A stretch of DNA of 64,000 nucleotides from Enterococcus xiangfangensis (GCF_005405365.1 NZ_BJDX01000002.1:124001-188000); one strand, 5' to 3'. Shown: positions 1 through 7,955, counted from the first letter of the stretch. A program made the numbers and translations. The notes: generated from the sequence alone by a model not told the origin.

Positions 1-237
1 TTTGATCGCGCCACAATGATTCTCCAGTTTTACTAAAGCGATCGTCCCAATAACTTGATCGTCAGCAAGAGCGAGCCAAAAATTCCCGCCAGTCTCGATG
101 TATTCTTCCGTTATTTTTAGTAGATCCGGCTGATCTTCTACAGTGAGATCAATCTGAAATTCGTCTCTTTGAATAGAAAGAATCAGCTCAATAACTTCTT
201 GTGTATATTTTTCTTCAAACGGGATAATCTTTGACAA
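1..237 (-). CDS. GNAT family N-acetyltransferase, N-terminal part (runs off window start)
   Basis: Seventy-nine codons of an acetyltransferase are visible; the gene continues beyond position 1. The frame starts at a TTG (237-235) placed 9 nt after an AGGAG, the only start with a ribosome site. The residues fit the GNAT N-terminus: a helix with IPFEEKYTQEVIELI, then FWLALADDQVIGTIALVKLE, which is the beta2-beta4 region where the acetyl-CoA fold begins. The acetyl-CoA pyrophosphate loop lies outside. It follows the MarR gene by 18 nt on the same strand, so the two are probably co-transcribed; MarR-GNAT pairs are common in enterococci. Substrate unknown. Confidence 0.75.
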   Translation of the reverse strand, partial: MSKIIPFEEKYTQEVIELILSIQRDEFQIDLTVEDQPDLLKITEEYIETGGNFWLALADDQVIGTIALVKLENHCGAIK

Positions 238-255
238 TTATGACCACTCCTTTTC

Positions 256-696
256 CTATTTTTTCAGTTCATTCGGAACAACTTTCGACAATATTCGTTC
301 GACTGTCCTCATGGCATCGATCAATTGCTGATAGTTTTCAGTATCTAAAGGTGCTAATAAGTCTAAAACTTTTTGATTTGACTGTTCTTCTACATAGTCG
401 TTTAATTTCAAGCCTTTTTCAGTAAGTTGAAGCTGGGAACTTCGGCTATCCTCAGGATTTTTCTTTTTAAAAAGATACCCTTCACGTTCTAGTTTGCTCA
501 ACTTTCGACTTAAGTAACTCTTTTTGATGTTCAAACATTGCGTCAAGTCATTGGCGGTAACAGCCGGCTGGCGGCCGATCTCACCTAAGATTCGCATTTC
601 GATCATTGAATAATCTAGATCAAAGACTTTTTGATCAAACACTCCTAAAATTCTTGTATAGTAACGATTGAATCTTCTAACAGCTTGGAGATCCAC
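256..696 (-). CDS. MarR family transcriptional regulator
   Basis: 146-residue dimeric winged-helix regulator of usual MarR length. The DNA-binding core is the stretch TANDLTQCLNIKKSYLSRKLSKLEREGYL, followed by a wing with KKNPEDSRSSQLQLTEKG, which is the typical MarR D-x-R-S wing. Helices at both ends would form the dimer interface. It is the first gene of a two-gene unit with the downstream acetyltransferase. Two near-identical palindromes in its promoter suggest autoregulation. The ligand cannot be told from sequence. Confidence 0.9.
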   Translation of the reverse strand: MDLQAVRRFNRYYTRILGVFDQKVFDLDYSMIEMRILGEIGRQPAVTANDLTQCLNIKKSYLSRKLSKLEREGYLFKKKNPEDSRSSQLQLTEKGLKLNDYVEEQSNQKVLDLLAPLDTENYQQLIDAMRTVERILSKVVPNELKK

Positions 697-717
697 TAAT
701 TATCACAACCTTTTTGA

Positions 718-773
718 TAGTTTACTTAATCAACTAAGGCGAGTATAGTTTTTAAAGTTTACTATGTCAACTA
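718..773 (-). promoter_or_regulatory. marR promoter with two putative MarR operators
   Basis: On the minus strand TTGACA (770-765) and TATACT (747-742) are separated by exactly 17 bp, a near-consensus SigA promoter. Two copies of the imperfect palindrome AGTTTACT-N3-TCAACTA lie at 719-736 and 756-773. One covers the -35 box and the other lies just past the expected transcription start. This arrangement predicts repression by the MarR protein; the binding itself is inferred. Confidence 0.65.
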
Positions 774-896
774 TATTTGATTGAACCTATTCTTATAAAC
801 TTTTGTCTGTAAAGCGCTATTTAAAGGAAAAAAACTTGTAGAAAATTGCAGAATCGTTTATTCTAACTATGCATCACGCAACATTAGGAGGAGATC

Positions 897-953
897 ATGA
901 TGATATACTCATCTTGTATCGTACGGTCAAGGAACTACTTAACAAATAATTAG
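897..953 (+). CDS. Short leader peptide upstream of the FusB-type gene
   Basis: An 18-codon frame (MMIYSSCIVRSRNYLTNN) starts at an ATG preceded by a strong TTAGGAGGAG ribosome site and ends 49 nt before the FusB start codon. The interval contains a hairpin that hides the FusB ribosome site. This is the layout of translational or transcriptional attenuation controlled by ribosome stalling on a leader peptide, which I recall as the mode proposed for staphylococcal fusB. Here it is an inference from layout. Confidence 0.55.
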   Translation: MMIYSSCIVRSRNYLTNN

Positions 954-962
954 TTCTTTGAT

Positions 963-1001
963 GGAAAATAAATTTTCCTCAAAGAGAAAAGTGAGGAAAA
1001 T
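963..1001 (+). promoter_or_regulatory. RBS-sequestering attenuator hairpin of the FusB-type gene
   Basis: A perfect 10-bp stem pairs ATTTTCCTCA (972-981) with TGAGGAAAAT (992-1001) around a 10-nt loop. The 3' arm contains the GAGGA ribosome site of the gene starting at 1003. A competing stem, GGAAAA (963-968) with TTTTCC (973-978), uses the same central segment, so two mutually exclusive folds exist: one hides the ribosome site and one frees it. Confidence 0.65.
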
Positions 1002-1002
1002 A

Positions 1003-1650
1003 ATGGATACAGATAATTTAGTTTTAACACCTTATGAATATTGGTATTGCAAGCAACAAATCAGCGAGCTAGTCAGCGCGTATCATTCCGTTAATGATAA
1101 ACAAGTCATCTTGACTTTACAGACATTGATCCAAGGAAAGACCGCAGAACAGTTTGGTCGCAACCCTTTGTTAACGGCTTATTGGGAAAAATTTCTTGAT
1201 ACTGGACTGACGAGAGACAAATTTGAGAAATTATTTGAAGAAATGAAATCTTTTGTCATCCCAATGAGTGTGCCATCCACCAAACAAATCGACAAGTGTT
1301 TTCGCAAAGTCAAAAAAATGCAGTACCCTGAGATACCAACGATTGATTTTCGTGAATTAAGCTATTTAGGTTGGAATGACAGTGGGACCAATCGTAAATA
1401 TTTGATCCGTAAAATGAACGACCGTTTTACCGGAATTTATGGAAGCTTTGATTCCAATGTACAAAAAGGACACTGTGCCATCTGCAATCAAATCAGTACC
1501 GTTGCCTTCTTCTTAGCAACGACCAAATCAGCCGGAGACGGAACTTACACTAAAAAAGGGAATTATATTTGTACCGATAGCGATCAATGCAATCGCCAGA
1601 TGACACAAATGGAAACTCTGGACCGTTTTTGGGAAACTATCACTAAATAG
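1003..1650 (+). CDS. FusB/FusC family elongation factor G-binding protein
   Basis: 215 residues, close to the roughly 213 of FusB. The N-terminal helical half is followed by a C-terminal zinc-binding treble clef whose four cysteines are seen in GHCAICNQ and YICTDSDQC. Family members bind the C-terminal domains of EF-G and release it from the ribosome stalled by fusidic acid. I chose the ATG at 1003 because GAGGA lies 5 nt before it; an in-frame TTG/ATG at 958/961 lacks a site and lies inside the regulatory hairpin. Whether it confers resistance here or is a housekeeping EF-G-binding protein is not decided by sequence. Confidence 0.85.
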   Translation: MDTDNLVLTPYEYWYCKQQISELVSAYHSVNDKQVILTLQTLIQGKTAEQFGRNPLLTAYWEKFLDTGLTRDKFEKLFEEMKSFVIPMSVPSTKQIDKCFRKVKKMQYPEIPTIDFRELSYLGWNDSGTNRKYLIRKMNDRFTGIYGSFDSNVQKGHCAICNQISTVAFFLATTKSAGDGTYTKKGNYICTDSDQCNRQMTQMETLDRFWETITK

Positions 1651-1658
1651 CATTATAG

Positions 1659-1698
1659 AAAAAATGGAGCGTGGCATCTTGTCACACTCCATTTTTTA
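1659..1698 (+). terminator. Rho-independent terminator after the FusB-type gene
   Basis: The stem AATGGAG-GTG pairs with CAC-CTCCATT across a short loop, flanked by A and T runs, so it can work on either strand. Confidence 0.8.
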
Positions 1699-1755
1699 AA
1701 ACAGTGATTCAATAGCCGTCTGCTTCATTCGCGATCTCTTTTTGATTTGGTACAG

Positions 1756-1872
1756 TATAATAGAAGAACTATTTGCCTAGGAATTTGCATCAGACTGTTT
1801 CCAATCCGGATTAGAATAGGATCACTCAATCCTAGGCTAGCTGAATATTTTCTTCAGCTCTTATATCTTTTT
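1756..1872 (+). ncRNA. Candidate structured small RNA or leader
   Basis: A TATAAT at 1756-1761 is followed by a closed structure: GCCTAGGA (1775-1782) pairs with TCCTAGGC (1830-1837), with the internal palindrome AATCCGGATT (1803-1812). A second hairpin, AGCTGAA (1839-1845) with TTCAGCT (1853-1859), is followed by a moderately T-rich run. No open frame fits. No good -35 box was found, so transcription is uncertain; it might also belong to the leader of the gene at 2021. Confidence 0.3.
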
Positions 1873-1970
1873 GTTTAAATTTTGAAGTAGCGGCTTTTTT
1901 TGTAACTTAAAATTTTGTAGAATTTAAGTATGAGCTATCCTACCATCAAACAAAAACAGATCACTTTTTT

Positions 1971-1992
1971 CACTAGTTAGCGTATACTAGTG
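1971..1992 (+). promoter_or_regulatory. Putative operator (palindrome) before the HTH-TPR gene
   Basis: CACTAGT and ACTAGTG form 7-bp inverted arms 8 bp apart, covering a TATACT (1983-1988) that could be the -10 box of the gene starting at 2021. The position suggests repression, possibly autoregulation. Confidence 0.45.
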
Positions 1993-2020
1993 ATAATAGA
2001 TGCTTAGCTTGGAGGAAAAA

Positions 2021-2887
2021 ATGAATATTCAACATTTTATCAATGCGAGAAAACGGGCGGGTTTATCCCAATCCGAATTGGCAGACGGCATTTGTACGCA
2101 AACTACTTTGAGCCGCTTTGAAAACAATGGTCAAGTTCCTTCGTTAAAAATTTTGATCCAGCTTTGTGATCGTTTAGGACTGCCTATTGGTGAGTTGTTT
2201 CCCAAAGTTGGCGTAAAACAACCCGAACTTTCGGCAAAATTGGAACAAGCTGAGTTTTTTTTGATAACTAGTGAGCATAAACAATTGGCAGAGATCTTAG
2301 CTAATATCTCAGTCGATACGATTGAAGATCAAGGTTCATTATTTCGCTATTACTATTTGCAAGGTTATGTCATGATTTTTCAAAAAGCTTCGATCACGGA
2401 TATTTTATTCACTTTTGATCGCCTTTTATTAATGGAAAAGCAACATAATAATCCTATCTTTCGACTGCTAGCTTTAACTGGCAGCGGCATGGCTTACTCA
2501 CGTGAAGGCGAAGATGAAAAAGCTGAGTTTTATTTTGAACAAGTTTTTGAAGAGATCTATACCTACCCGATCAAGACGATCGAAGATACTTGGCGCGTCT
2601 TGAATATCGTTTTCCACTGCGGCGAATTTTATGGAGAACATGATGAGTTAGCTGCCAGCAATGCGTTGCTAGAATATGCGCTGACTATCTGTTCAGACAA
2701 CCACGTGACTTATTATTTAGCTCGTGCAGCCTATCAATTAGCGGTCAACGCGATTGCCGAGCAGCGTTCCCGAACAGAGATTCACGAATTACTGGCAGAT
2801 GCGCGTGCCTATGCAAAAATCAACCGCAATCGGATTTTATTAAACAAAATTTCGGACCTGCAAACGACCTTAAATGATACGAATTGA
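2021..2887 (+). CDS. HTH (XRE-type) regulator with C-terminal TPR-like helices
   Basis: 288 residues. Residues 1-60 form an XRE helix-turn-helix (RKRAGLSQSELADGICTQTTLSRFE, then PSLKILIQLCDRLGLP). The rest is all-helical with repeats resembling the TPR sensor domains of Rgg/PlcR-type proteins, which usually bind short peptides. I chose the ATG at 2021, 5 nt after GGAGG, over the in-frame ATG at 2000. It precedes the flavin operon, but a terminator lies between, so control of that operon is only a possibility. Confidence 0.8.
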   Translation: MNIQHFINARKRAGLSQSELADGICTQTTLSRFENNGQVPSLKILIQLCDRLGLPIGELFPKVGVKQPELSAKLEQAEFFLITSEHKQLAEILANISVDTIEDQGSLFRYYYLQGYVMIFQKASITDILFTFDRLLLMEKQHNNPIFRLLALTGSGMAYSREGEDEKAEFYFEQVFEEIYTYPIKTIEDTWRVLNIVFHCGEFYGEHDELAASNALLEYALTICSDNHVTYYLARAAYQLAVNAIAEQRSRTEIHELLADARAYAKINRNRILLNKISDLQTTLNDTN

Positions 2888-2888
2888 C

Positions 2889-2918
2889 GCCTCTGTTTTT
2901 TTAAGAGGCTTTTTTCTT
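2889..2918 (+). terminator. Rho-independent terminator after the HTH-TPR gene
   Basis: GCCTCT and AGAGGC form the stem, followed by a run of six T. Confidence 0.85.
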
Positions 2919-2978
2919 GTATCGATCTAGGTCTATTTTTTCCGGCTCGTTCTTATATAAAAATGTATATATTATCTA

Positions 2979-3036
2979 TTGACTAAATTGTAATGACAGG
3001 TTAAACTGTTTGCGTACGAGTGTGAAAAAAGTCACA
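2979..3036 (+). promoter_or_regulatory. apbE operon promoter with Crp/Fnr-type palindrome
   Basis: TTGACT (2979-2984) and TAAACT (3002-3007) are 17 bp apart. At 3021-3036, right at or just after the expected start of transcription, stands a perfect TGTGA-N6-TCACA palindrome, the consensus half-sites of Crp/Fnr/ArcR family proteins. A site at this place would normally repress. A Crp/Fnr protein is encoded at 17203-17871, but the link is inference. Confidence 0.6.
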
Positions 3037-3054
3037 TTCGCTTGAGATATTTCA

Positions 3055-3993
3055 ATGAAAGATGTGAATACCATAGTGAAAAATCGGCAAGTTCGTGCGA
3101 TGGGAACCGTCATCGATATCTCGCTTCCAGATGAAACGCCAGAAGAATTGATGGAACTAGCAGAAACTCGGCTGTATGAATATGAATATGTTTTTAGCGC
3201 AAATGATGCGTCCTCTGAATTGATGAAAGTTAATCTAAACGCCGAAATAAAACCGGTTACAGTTCGTCCCGAATTGTTTCACTTAATCGAACTGGGATTA
3301 TCCCACAGTTTAAGCGATTATAGTCGGCTAAACATCGCCATCGGACCCTTAGTCCAAACTTGGCGCATTGGTTTTAGCGATGCGAAAGTCCCTAGTAAAG
3401 CGGACATTCAACAACAGTTAGCTTTAGTTGACCCTAAACAGGTCATCTTAGATGAAGCACAACGAACCGTTTTTCTAGCCAAAGCTGGAATGAAATTGGA
3501 TCTAGGGTCGCTGGCAAAAGGGTACATCGCAGATTTGATTGTAGCGGAATTACAGCAACACAGGGTTCAATCTGGCTTATTAAATCTTGGCGGCAATATT
3601 TTAACTTTTGGGACTAGCAGCCACGCGGATGGGTTATGGAGAATTGGAATTCGAGATCCTAGCGGTGGCGAAACGGATTGGAAACGACTTTTGAAAATTG
3701 AGGCACAGTCAGTCGTAACTTCTGGTATCTATGAGCGGACATTGCAAGCAGGTAATCGAAATTACCATCATATTTTTGATCCGCTGACTGGTTATCCCGC
3801 AGAAACAGAAGTCGCTAGTTTGACCATTGTTTCTGAGAAATCAGTAACTGGTGAAATTTGGACGACTCGCCTCTTTGGCTATCCCCCAGCAGAAATTTTG
3901 CGTCAGGTAAATGCTCTACCCGAAATTGAAGCCTTGATTTTGTTAAAAGATGGAACTGAATTTTTATCAACTGGGTTGAAAAAATATTTATAG
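3055..3993 (+). CDS. apbE: Cytosolic FAD:protein FMN transferase (ApbE family)
   Basis: 312 residues. ApbE enzymes take FMN from FAD and attach it to a Ser/Thr of a target protein, with Mg2+. Family marks are RAMGTVIDISL near the start, LDLGSLAKGYIAD in the middle, LLNLGGNILTFG, and HHIFDPLTGYPA. Most bacterial ApbE proteins are exported lipoproteins; this one has neither signal peptide nor lipobox, so it should act in the cytoplasm. Two FMN reductases follow within 15 and 31 nt; the second carries two matches to the ApbE target motif. The ribosome site before the ATG is weak (GAGAT). Confidence 0.88.
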   Translation: MKDVNTIVKNRQVRAMGTVIDISLPDETPEELMELAETRLYEYEYVFSANDASSELMKVNLNAEIKPVTVRPELFHLIELGLSHSLSDYSRLNIAIGPLVQTWRIGFSDAKVPSKADIQQQLALVDPKQVILDEAQRTVFLAKAGMKLDLGSLAKGYIADLIVAELQQHRVQSGLLNLGGNILTFGTSSHADGLWRIGIRDPSGGETDWKRLLKIEAQSVVTSGIYERTLQAGNRNYHHIFDPLTGYPAETEVASLTIVSEKSVTGEIWTTRLFGYPPAEILRQVNALPEIEALILLKDGTEFLSTGLKKYL

Positions 3994-4007
3994 AAAGAAG
4001 GATCTAC

Positions 4008-4616
4008 ATGAAGAATTTATTAGCTATCGTCGGAACAAACTCTACAGAGTCTACAAACCGAAACTTACTGAAATATATGAAAAACCATTTTGTTGATCAA
4101 GCATCGATCGAAGTAGTCGAGATTGGTGATTTGCCAATGTTCAATAAACCTGAGGATACTACCCTTCCCCCAGAAGTCCTAGCTCTAGCAAAAAAAGTGG
4201 AGGCTAGCGAGGGTGTCATTATCAGTACACCAGAATACGATCATGCAGTTCCTGCTTCTTTGATCAATGCCTTGAACTGGTTGTCTTATCATATCTTTCC
4301 TTTTGTGGACAAACCCGTTATGGTACTCGGCGCTTCTTATGGAACATTAGGATCATCCAGAGCACAAGCACATTTGCGCCAAATTTTGGATTCTCCTGAG
4401 TTAAAAGCACGAGTTATGCCTAGCTCTGAATATTTGTTGGCTCATTCTTTGCAAGCCTTTGATGATGAAGGCAATCTAAAAAATGCAGATGATATCAAAC
4501 AATTGGACGGCTTATTCAAAGATTTCTTGATCTTTGTCGAAATCTCGAATCAAATGAATGCTGCCCATGAACAAAATAAAAAAGAGGCTGCTAATTTTTC
4601 TTGGGAAGCCAATTAA
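4008..4616 (+). CDS. NADPH-dependent FMN reductase family flavoprotein
   Basis: 202 residues with a flavodoxin-like fold. The N-terminal loop IVGTNSTESTNRNLL would bind FMN phosphate, and the conserved GVIISTPEYDHAVPASLINALNWLS is the family signature. GASYGTLGSSRAQ follows. It should transfer electrons from NAD(P)H to FMN or to a partner. It lies between apbE and the longer homologue at 4647, which it resembles along its whole length, pointing to a duplication. It lacks the C-terminal PAS and flavinylation tail. Confidence 0.85.
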   Translation: MKNLLAIVGTNSTESTNRNLLKYMKNHFVDQASIEVVEIGDLPMFNKPEDTTLPPEVLALAKKVEASEGVIISTPEYDHAVPASLINALNWLSYHIFPFVDKPVMVLGASYGTLGSSRAQAHLRQILDSPELKARVMPSSEYLLAHSLQAFDDEGNLKNADDIKQLDGLFKDFLIFVEISNQMNAAHEQNKKEAANFSWEAN

Positions 4617-4646
4617 CGTGTACTGACACAAAAGAAAGGGGAACTT

Positions 4647-5897
4647 ATGATGAAAATAATCGGAATTGTTGGTTCAACTGCCGACAAATCATATAATCGT
4701 CAATTACTACAATTTATTGCAAAAGAATATTACACACTGTTTGACCTGGAGATCTTAGAAATCGCGAATATTCCGATGTTCAACCAAAGCAAAGACCAAA
4801 CAAATAGCGTTGCTATCCAAAACATGGCCCGCAAAATCATGGGTGCTGACGGCGTCATCATTGCTACACCGGAACATAACCATACGATCCCTGCCGGCTT
4901 AAAGAGCGTGTTGGAATGGTTATCATTTAGTATCCATCCTTTAGAAAACAAACCAGTTATGATCGTTGGTGCTTCTTACTTCAGCCAAGGTTCTTCACGG
5001 GCACAATTACATTTACGTCAAATCTTGGACGCACCTGGTGTAAACGCACTTGTTATGCCTGGAAATGAATTTTTATTGGGCAATGTAAAAGAAGCTTTTG
5101 ATGAAGATGGCAACTTGAAGGATGAAGGAACTGTTGGTTTCTTAGGATCTGTATTAAACAAATTTGTTCAATTCATCGAAGTTATTTCTCAACTTGATGG
5201 TGCCGGTCCAAAAACGATGCCTGAAGACTTATACGCAAAAGGCAGCATTGCTACGACAATCGAAGGCGTCGAAATGGCCGCTGAAGATTGGGTCGAACAA
5301 GCTTCTGAAAAAGTAAATGCTGTTAAAGGAGATACTTACGTTGAATTGGATCGCGGGATCTTGACCGTTGATCAACTTAACTATTTCTTGAAATCAATGC
5401 CGATGGAATTAACTTTCGCAGATGATAACAATCAATTCTTGTATTACAACAGAAATGCTGAAGCGGAAGATATGTTTGCGAAACGCTGGAAAAAACAAGT
5501 TGGTAACGCGCTGGCTTACTGCCACCCAGAACAAGTTCACAATAATGTTGCTTGGGTTATCTCACAATTGCGTTCAGGTGCTCAAGATGCTGTACGAGTT
5601 CATGTACCAACTCATGGTCCTGATAAATTTGTCGTTCATACTTACCAATCAATGCACGATGATGAAGGAAATTACGCGGGAATCAATGAATATATCTTAG
5701 ACTTTAAACCACTAGTTGACTGGTACTTGCAACAAACAGGTCAAGAATTAGTTGCCGGTAGCGGTGAAGCTGCAGATGCAGTTAGTGGCGCTTCTAAAAA
5801 AGAGGCTGCTGAAAAACCAGCCTCTACTCCTGCTGCAAAACCTGCCGCACCAGCCAAACCTGCGGCTGATGCCGTATCAAGTGCTTCTAAACACTAA
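4647..5897 (+). CDS. FMN reductase-PAS fusion with two C-terminal ApbE flavinylation motifs
   Basis: 416 residues in three parts. Residues 1-180 are an NADPH-dependent FMN reductase domain ([36 protein letters not shown]). Residues 225-355 are a PAS-like domain ([38 protein letters not shown]). The tail is Ala/Pro/Lys-rich and holds DAVSGAS (377-383) and DAVSSAS (408-414). DxxSGAS fits the consensus at which ApbE links FMN through a phosphoester to Ser/Thr, predicted Ser380; the second copy has Ser for Gly and may be weaker. With a cytosolic ApbE two genes upstream, a flavinylated cytoplasmic electron carrier is the best guess. Its electron acceptor is unknown. Confidence 0.8.
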   Translation: MMKIIGIVGSTADKSYNRQLLQFIAKEYYTLFDLEILEIANIPMFNQSKDQTNSVAIQNMARKIMGADGVIIATPEHNHTIPAGLKSVLEWLSFSIHPLENKPVMIVGASYFSQGSSRAQLHLRQILDAPGVNALVMPGNEFLLGNVKEAFDEDGNLKDEGTVGFLGSVLNKFVQFIEVISQLDGAGPKTMPEDLYAKGSIATTIEGVEMAAEDWVEQASEKVNAVKGDTYVELDRGILTVDQLNYFLKSMPMELTFADDNNQFLYYNRNAEAEDMFAKRWKKQVGNALAYCHPEQVHNNVAWVISQLRSGAQDAVRVHVPTHGPDKFVVHTYQSMHDDEGNYAGINEYILDFKPLVDWYLQQTGQELVAGSGEAADAVSGASKKEAAEKPASTPAAKPAAPAKPAADAVSSASKH

Positions 5898-5938
5898 ACG
5901 GAAGTGCGCTTCCCCAAATTTTGATAAGATTCAACTTC

Positions 5939-5975
5939 AATACCGTTGCCTAACTAGGCAGCGGTATTTTTTTAA
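5939..5975 (+). terminator. Terminator of the flavin operon
   Basis: AATACCG-TGCC pairs with GGCA-CGGTATT around TAACTA, followed by seven T. Confidence 0.88.
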
Positions 5976-6128
5976 CTCCTTTCCCACTAATCAAAGAACA
6001 AATTAAAAAAATACTATATATTGTGTTAAAGGGCCTAATACCACAAAATAAATACAATATCTAGTCTTTTATTTACTGTTTTTTTGCGTTATGATAAGGA
6101 CTCAAAAAAGAGAATTGGTGGGAATACT

Positions 6129-6218
6129 ATGAATTTAGCAATTTTTTGCAACGCACGTTGCGAAAATGAAATAAAATATAGAGCAATTAAAAATATTAAA
6201 ATGGAGGTTGTCGCCTAA
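6129..6218 (+). CDS. Small open reading frame coupled to the deoxyribosyltransferase gene
   Basis: A 29-codon frame (MNLAIFCNARCENEIKYRAI...) ends in TAATG, so its stop shares one base with the start codon of the next gene. Its last codons also contain that gene's GGAGG ribosome site. The layout suggests translational coupling or a control peptide. The frame has two cysteines and no known motif; its own ribosome site is weak (GGTGGGAA). It may be only a regulatory leader. Confidence 0.4.
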   Translation: MNLAIFCNARCENEIKYRAIKNIKMEVVA

Positions 6219-6655
6219 TGAAAATCTATTTAGCCGGTCCCTTTTTTTCAGAGGAACAAATCGCACTGATCCAATCCGTCGAAAAAGCGCTCGACAATAA
6301 CCCTACAGTCACAGAATTTCATTCGCCACGTCTTGATCAAACAAGCGAGCATGAAGAATTCACACCTGCATGGGCCAATGAAACGTACTTAAAGGATATG
6401 CACCATATTGAAACAGCAGATTGTATCGTCGCTTTGTTAGATTACGAACATGGGATTACTGATCCAGGAACTGCCTATGAGATTGGGATAGCTACGATGT
6501 TAAAAATCCCGGTCATCGGGCTATTGACTAGCGGTGATACTGTAAACATCATGCTGACAGAGTCACTCCACGCTTTTACCAAACAAATCAGTGACATCCA
6601 GTCTTATGATTTTAATAAATTACCGCGTTCTTCTTATCAAGGAAACTACATCTGA
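6218..6655 (+). CDS. Nucleoside 2-deoxyribosyltransferase family protein
   Basis: 145 residues, usual family length. The start MKIYLAGPFFSEEQ holds the family glycine-rich loop. ETADCIVALLDYEHGITDPGTAYEIGIATMLKIPVIGL carries the conserved Asp and catalytic Glu (D-x-G-T-A-Y-E-x-G). These enzymes exchange the base on a 2'-deoxyribonucleoside in purine and pyrimidine salvage. The ATG at 6218 follows GGAGG by 8 nt and overlaps the stop of the small frame upstream. Confidence 0.88.
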   Translation: MKIYLAGPFFSEEQIALIQSVEKALDNNPTVTEFHSPRLDQTSEHEEFTPAWANETYLKDMHHIETADCIVALLDYEHGITDPGTAYEIGIATMLKIPVIGLLTSGDTVNIMLTESLHAFTKQISDIQSYDFNKLPRSSYQGNYI

Positions 6656-6679
6656 TTTGATAAGAGTTAATATTTTATA

Positions 6680-6718
6680 CAAGGAGGTTGTGACAGATAT
6701 TTTGTCATAATCTCCTTG
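6680..6718 (+). terminator. Hairpin terminator after the deoxyribosyltransferase gene
   Basis: CAAGGAG...TGACA pairs with TGTCA...CTCCTTG-like arms. The T-run after it is short, so termination may be partial. Confidence 0.5.
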
Positions 6719-6959
6719 ATCGTTTTATCGTCAACTATTTTATACCTTCTCAGAATTTTGCTTTTAATAAGCGACGAACTTTTTAAGTAGGATGTTTGCT
6801 TGAATTCTTTTCAGATGGTCAACTCCAGTCCTTCTTTGATCAAGATATTTTTATACTTATCCACGCTATCTTTTCAGCTTGTTTTGCCTTACACTAGAAG
6901 CATACTTTGCGTTTGAATCAGTGCTATTTATCTTAGGAGATTTGAAAGGAGATATTACT

Positions 6960-7955
6960 ATGTACAAAGCTTTAGAAAATCGGTATGAACAAACAAAAAT
7001 TCGCCATGCTGGTAACAGCGGTTTGATGCTGCCAGCTATTTCTCTTGGGTTGTGGCGTCATTATGGCAGCAATGCCCCACTAAACGAGCGCCGCGATGTG
7101 ATTCTTCATGCATTTGATCAAGGGATCTTTCATTTTGACGTAGCAAATAATTACGGCAATGACGGTTCTGAATTCGGCAGCACAGAGAATCTGTTCGGTC
7201 AAATACTCAGCCAAGAGCTGAAGGCTTACCGCAATGAACTAGTCATCTCAACCAAGGCTGGCTATGAAATTCATGATGGTCCTTATGGAATCGGAACTTC
7301 TCGCAAATCATTATTTCAAGGAATCAATGATTCTCTTAAACGCCTGCAGCTTGATTATGTAGATATTTATTATGCTCATCGTTTTGACGAAGCTACACCA
7401 ATTGAAGAAACGGTGCGCGCGTTAGATGATATCGTTCGTCAAGGCAAAGCGCTATACGTCGGTATTTCAAACTATCAAACGCCGCAAGCAAAAGAAGCCG
7501 TTCAACTATTTAAAGATTTAGGTACACCGTTTGTGTTGGATCAAATGAGTATGAATATGCTCAACACACAAGTAGACGACAGCGGACTGACAGATTTGCT
7601 GCAAGCAAGTGGTGCAGCATTGATCGCCTATGGTCCCTTAGCTGAAGGACTGCTTTCTGATCGTTATCTTGACGGCATCCCAGATAATTTCCGAATCCAT
7701 CATACTAATAGCGACCTTTTAGCAAATGGTGAAGCTGCCTTAGTCGCAAAATTAAAAGCCTTGAATGAAATTGCTCTAGAACGCAACCAAACACTTAATC
7801 AGATGGCGCTTGCTTGGCTGTTGAGAAATCCAGTCGTCGCAAGTGTGATCATCGGAACTACGAGCATCGAACATCTTGATGACAACCTAAAAGCACTCGA
7901 TCATTTAGACTTTAGCGCGGAAGAAGCCGCAAAAATCAATGAACTGCTTGCCTGA
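6960..7955 (+). CDS. Aldo/keto reductase, YghZ-like
   Basis: 331-residue TIM-barrel NADPH oxidoreductase. The catalytic tetrad is visible as Asp and Tyr in HFDVANNYG, Lys in ISTKAGYE and His in YYAHRFD. QMSMNMLNTQ, GPLAEGLLSDRY and VIIGTTSIEHLDDNLKAL match the YghZ (L-glyceraldehyde 3-phosphate reductase) group rather than the Kv-beta group. I chose the ATG at 6960, 8 nt after AAAGGAG; an open extension to 6879 has no ribosome site. It stands alone, with a convergent malic enzyme gene downstream. Confidence 0.88.
   Translation: MYKALENRYEQTKIRHAGNSGLMLPAISLGLWRHYGSNAPLNERRDVILHAFDQGIFHFDVANNYGNDGSEFGSTENLFGQILSQELKAYRNELVISTKAGYEIHDGPYGIGTSRKSLFQGINDSLKRLQLDYVDIYYAHRFDEATPIEETVRALDDIVRQGKALYVGISNYQTPQAKEAVQLFKDLGTPFVLDQMSMNMLNTQVDDSGLTDLLQASGAALIAYGPLAEGLLSDRYLDGIPDNFRIHHTNSDLLANGEAALVAKLKALNEIALERNQTLNQMALAWLLRNPVVASVIIGTTSIEHLDDNLKALDHLDFSAEEAAKINELLA

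Noticed and set aside
718..773. AGTTTACT sequences near marR as outlying plasmid iterons
   Set aside because: They match the iteron core but are part of longer palindromes on the marR promoter; only two copies exist, so they are better explained as MarR operators.
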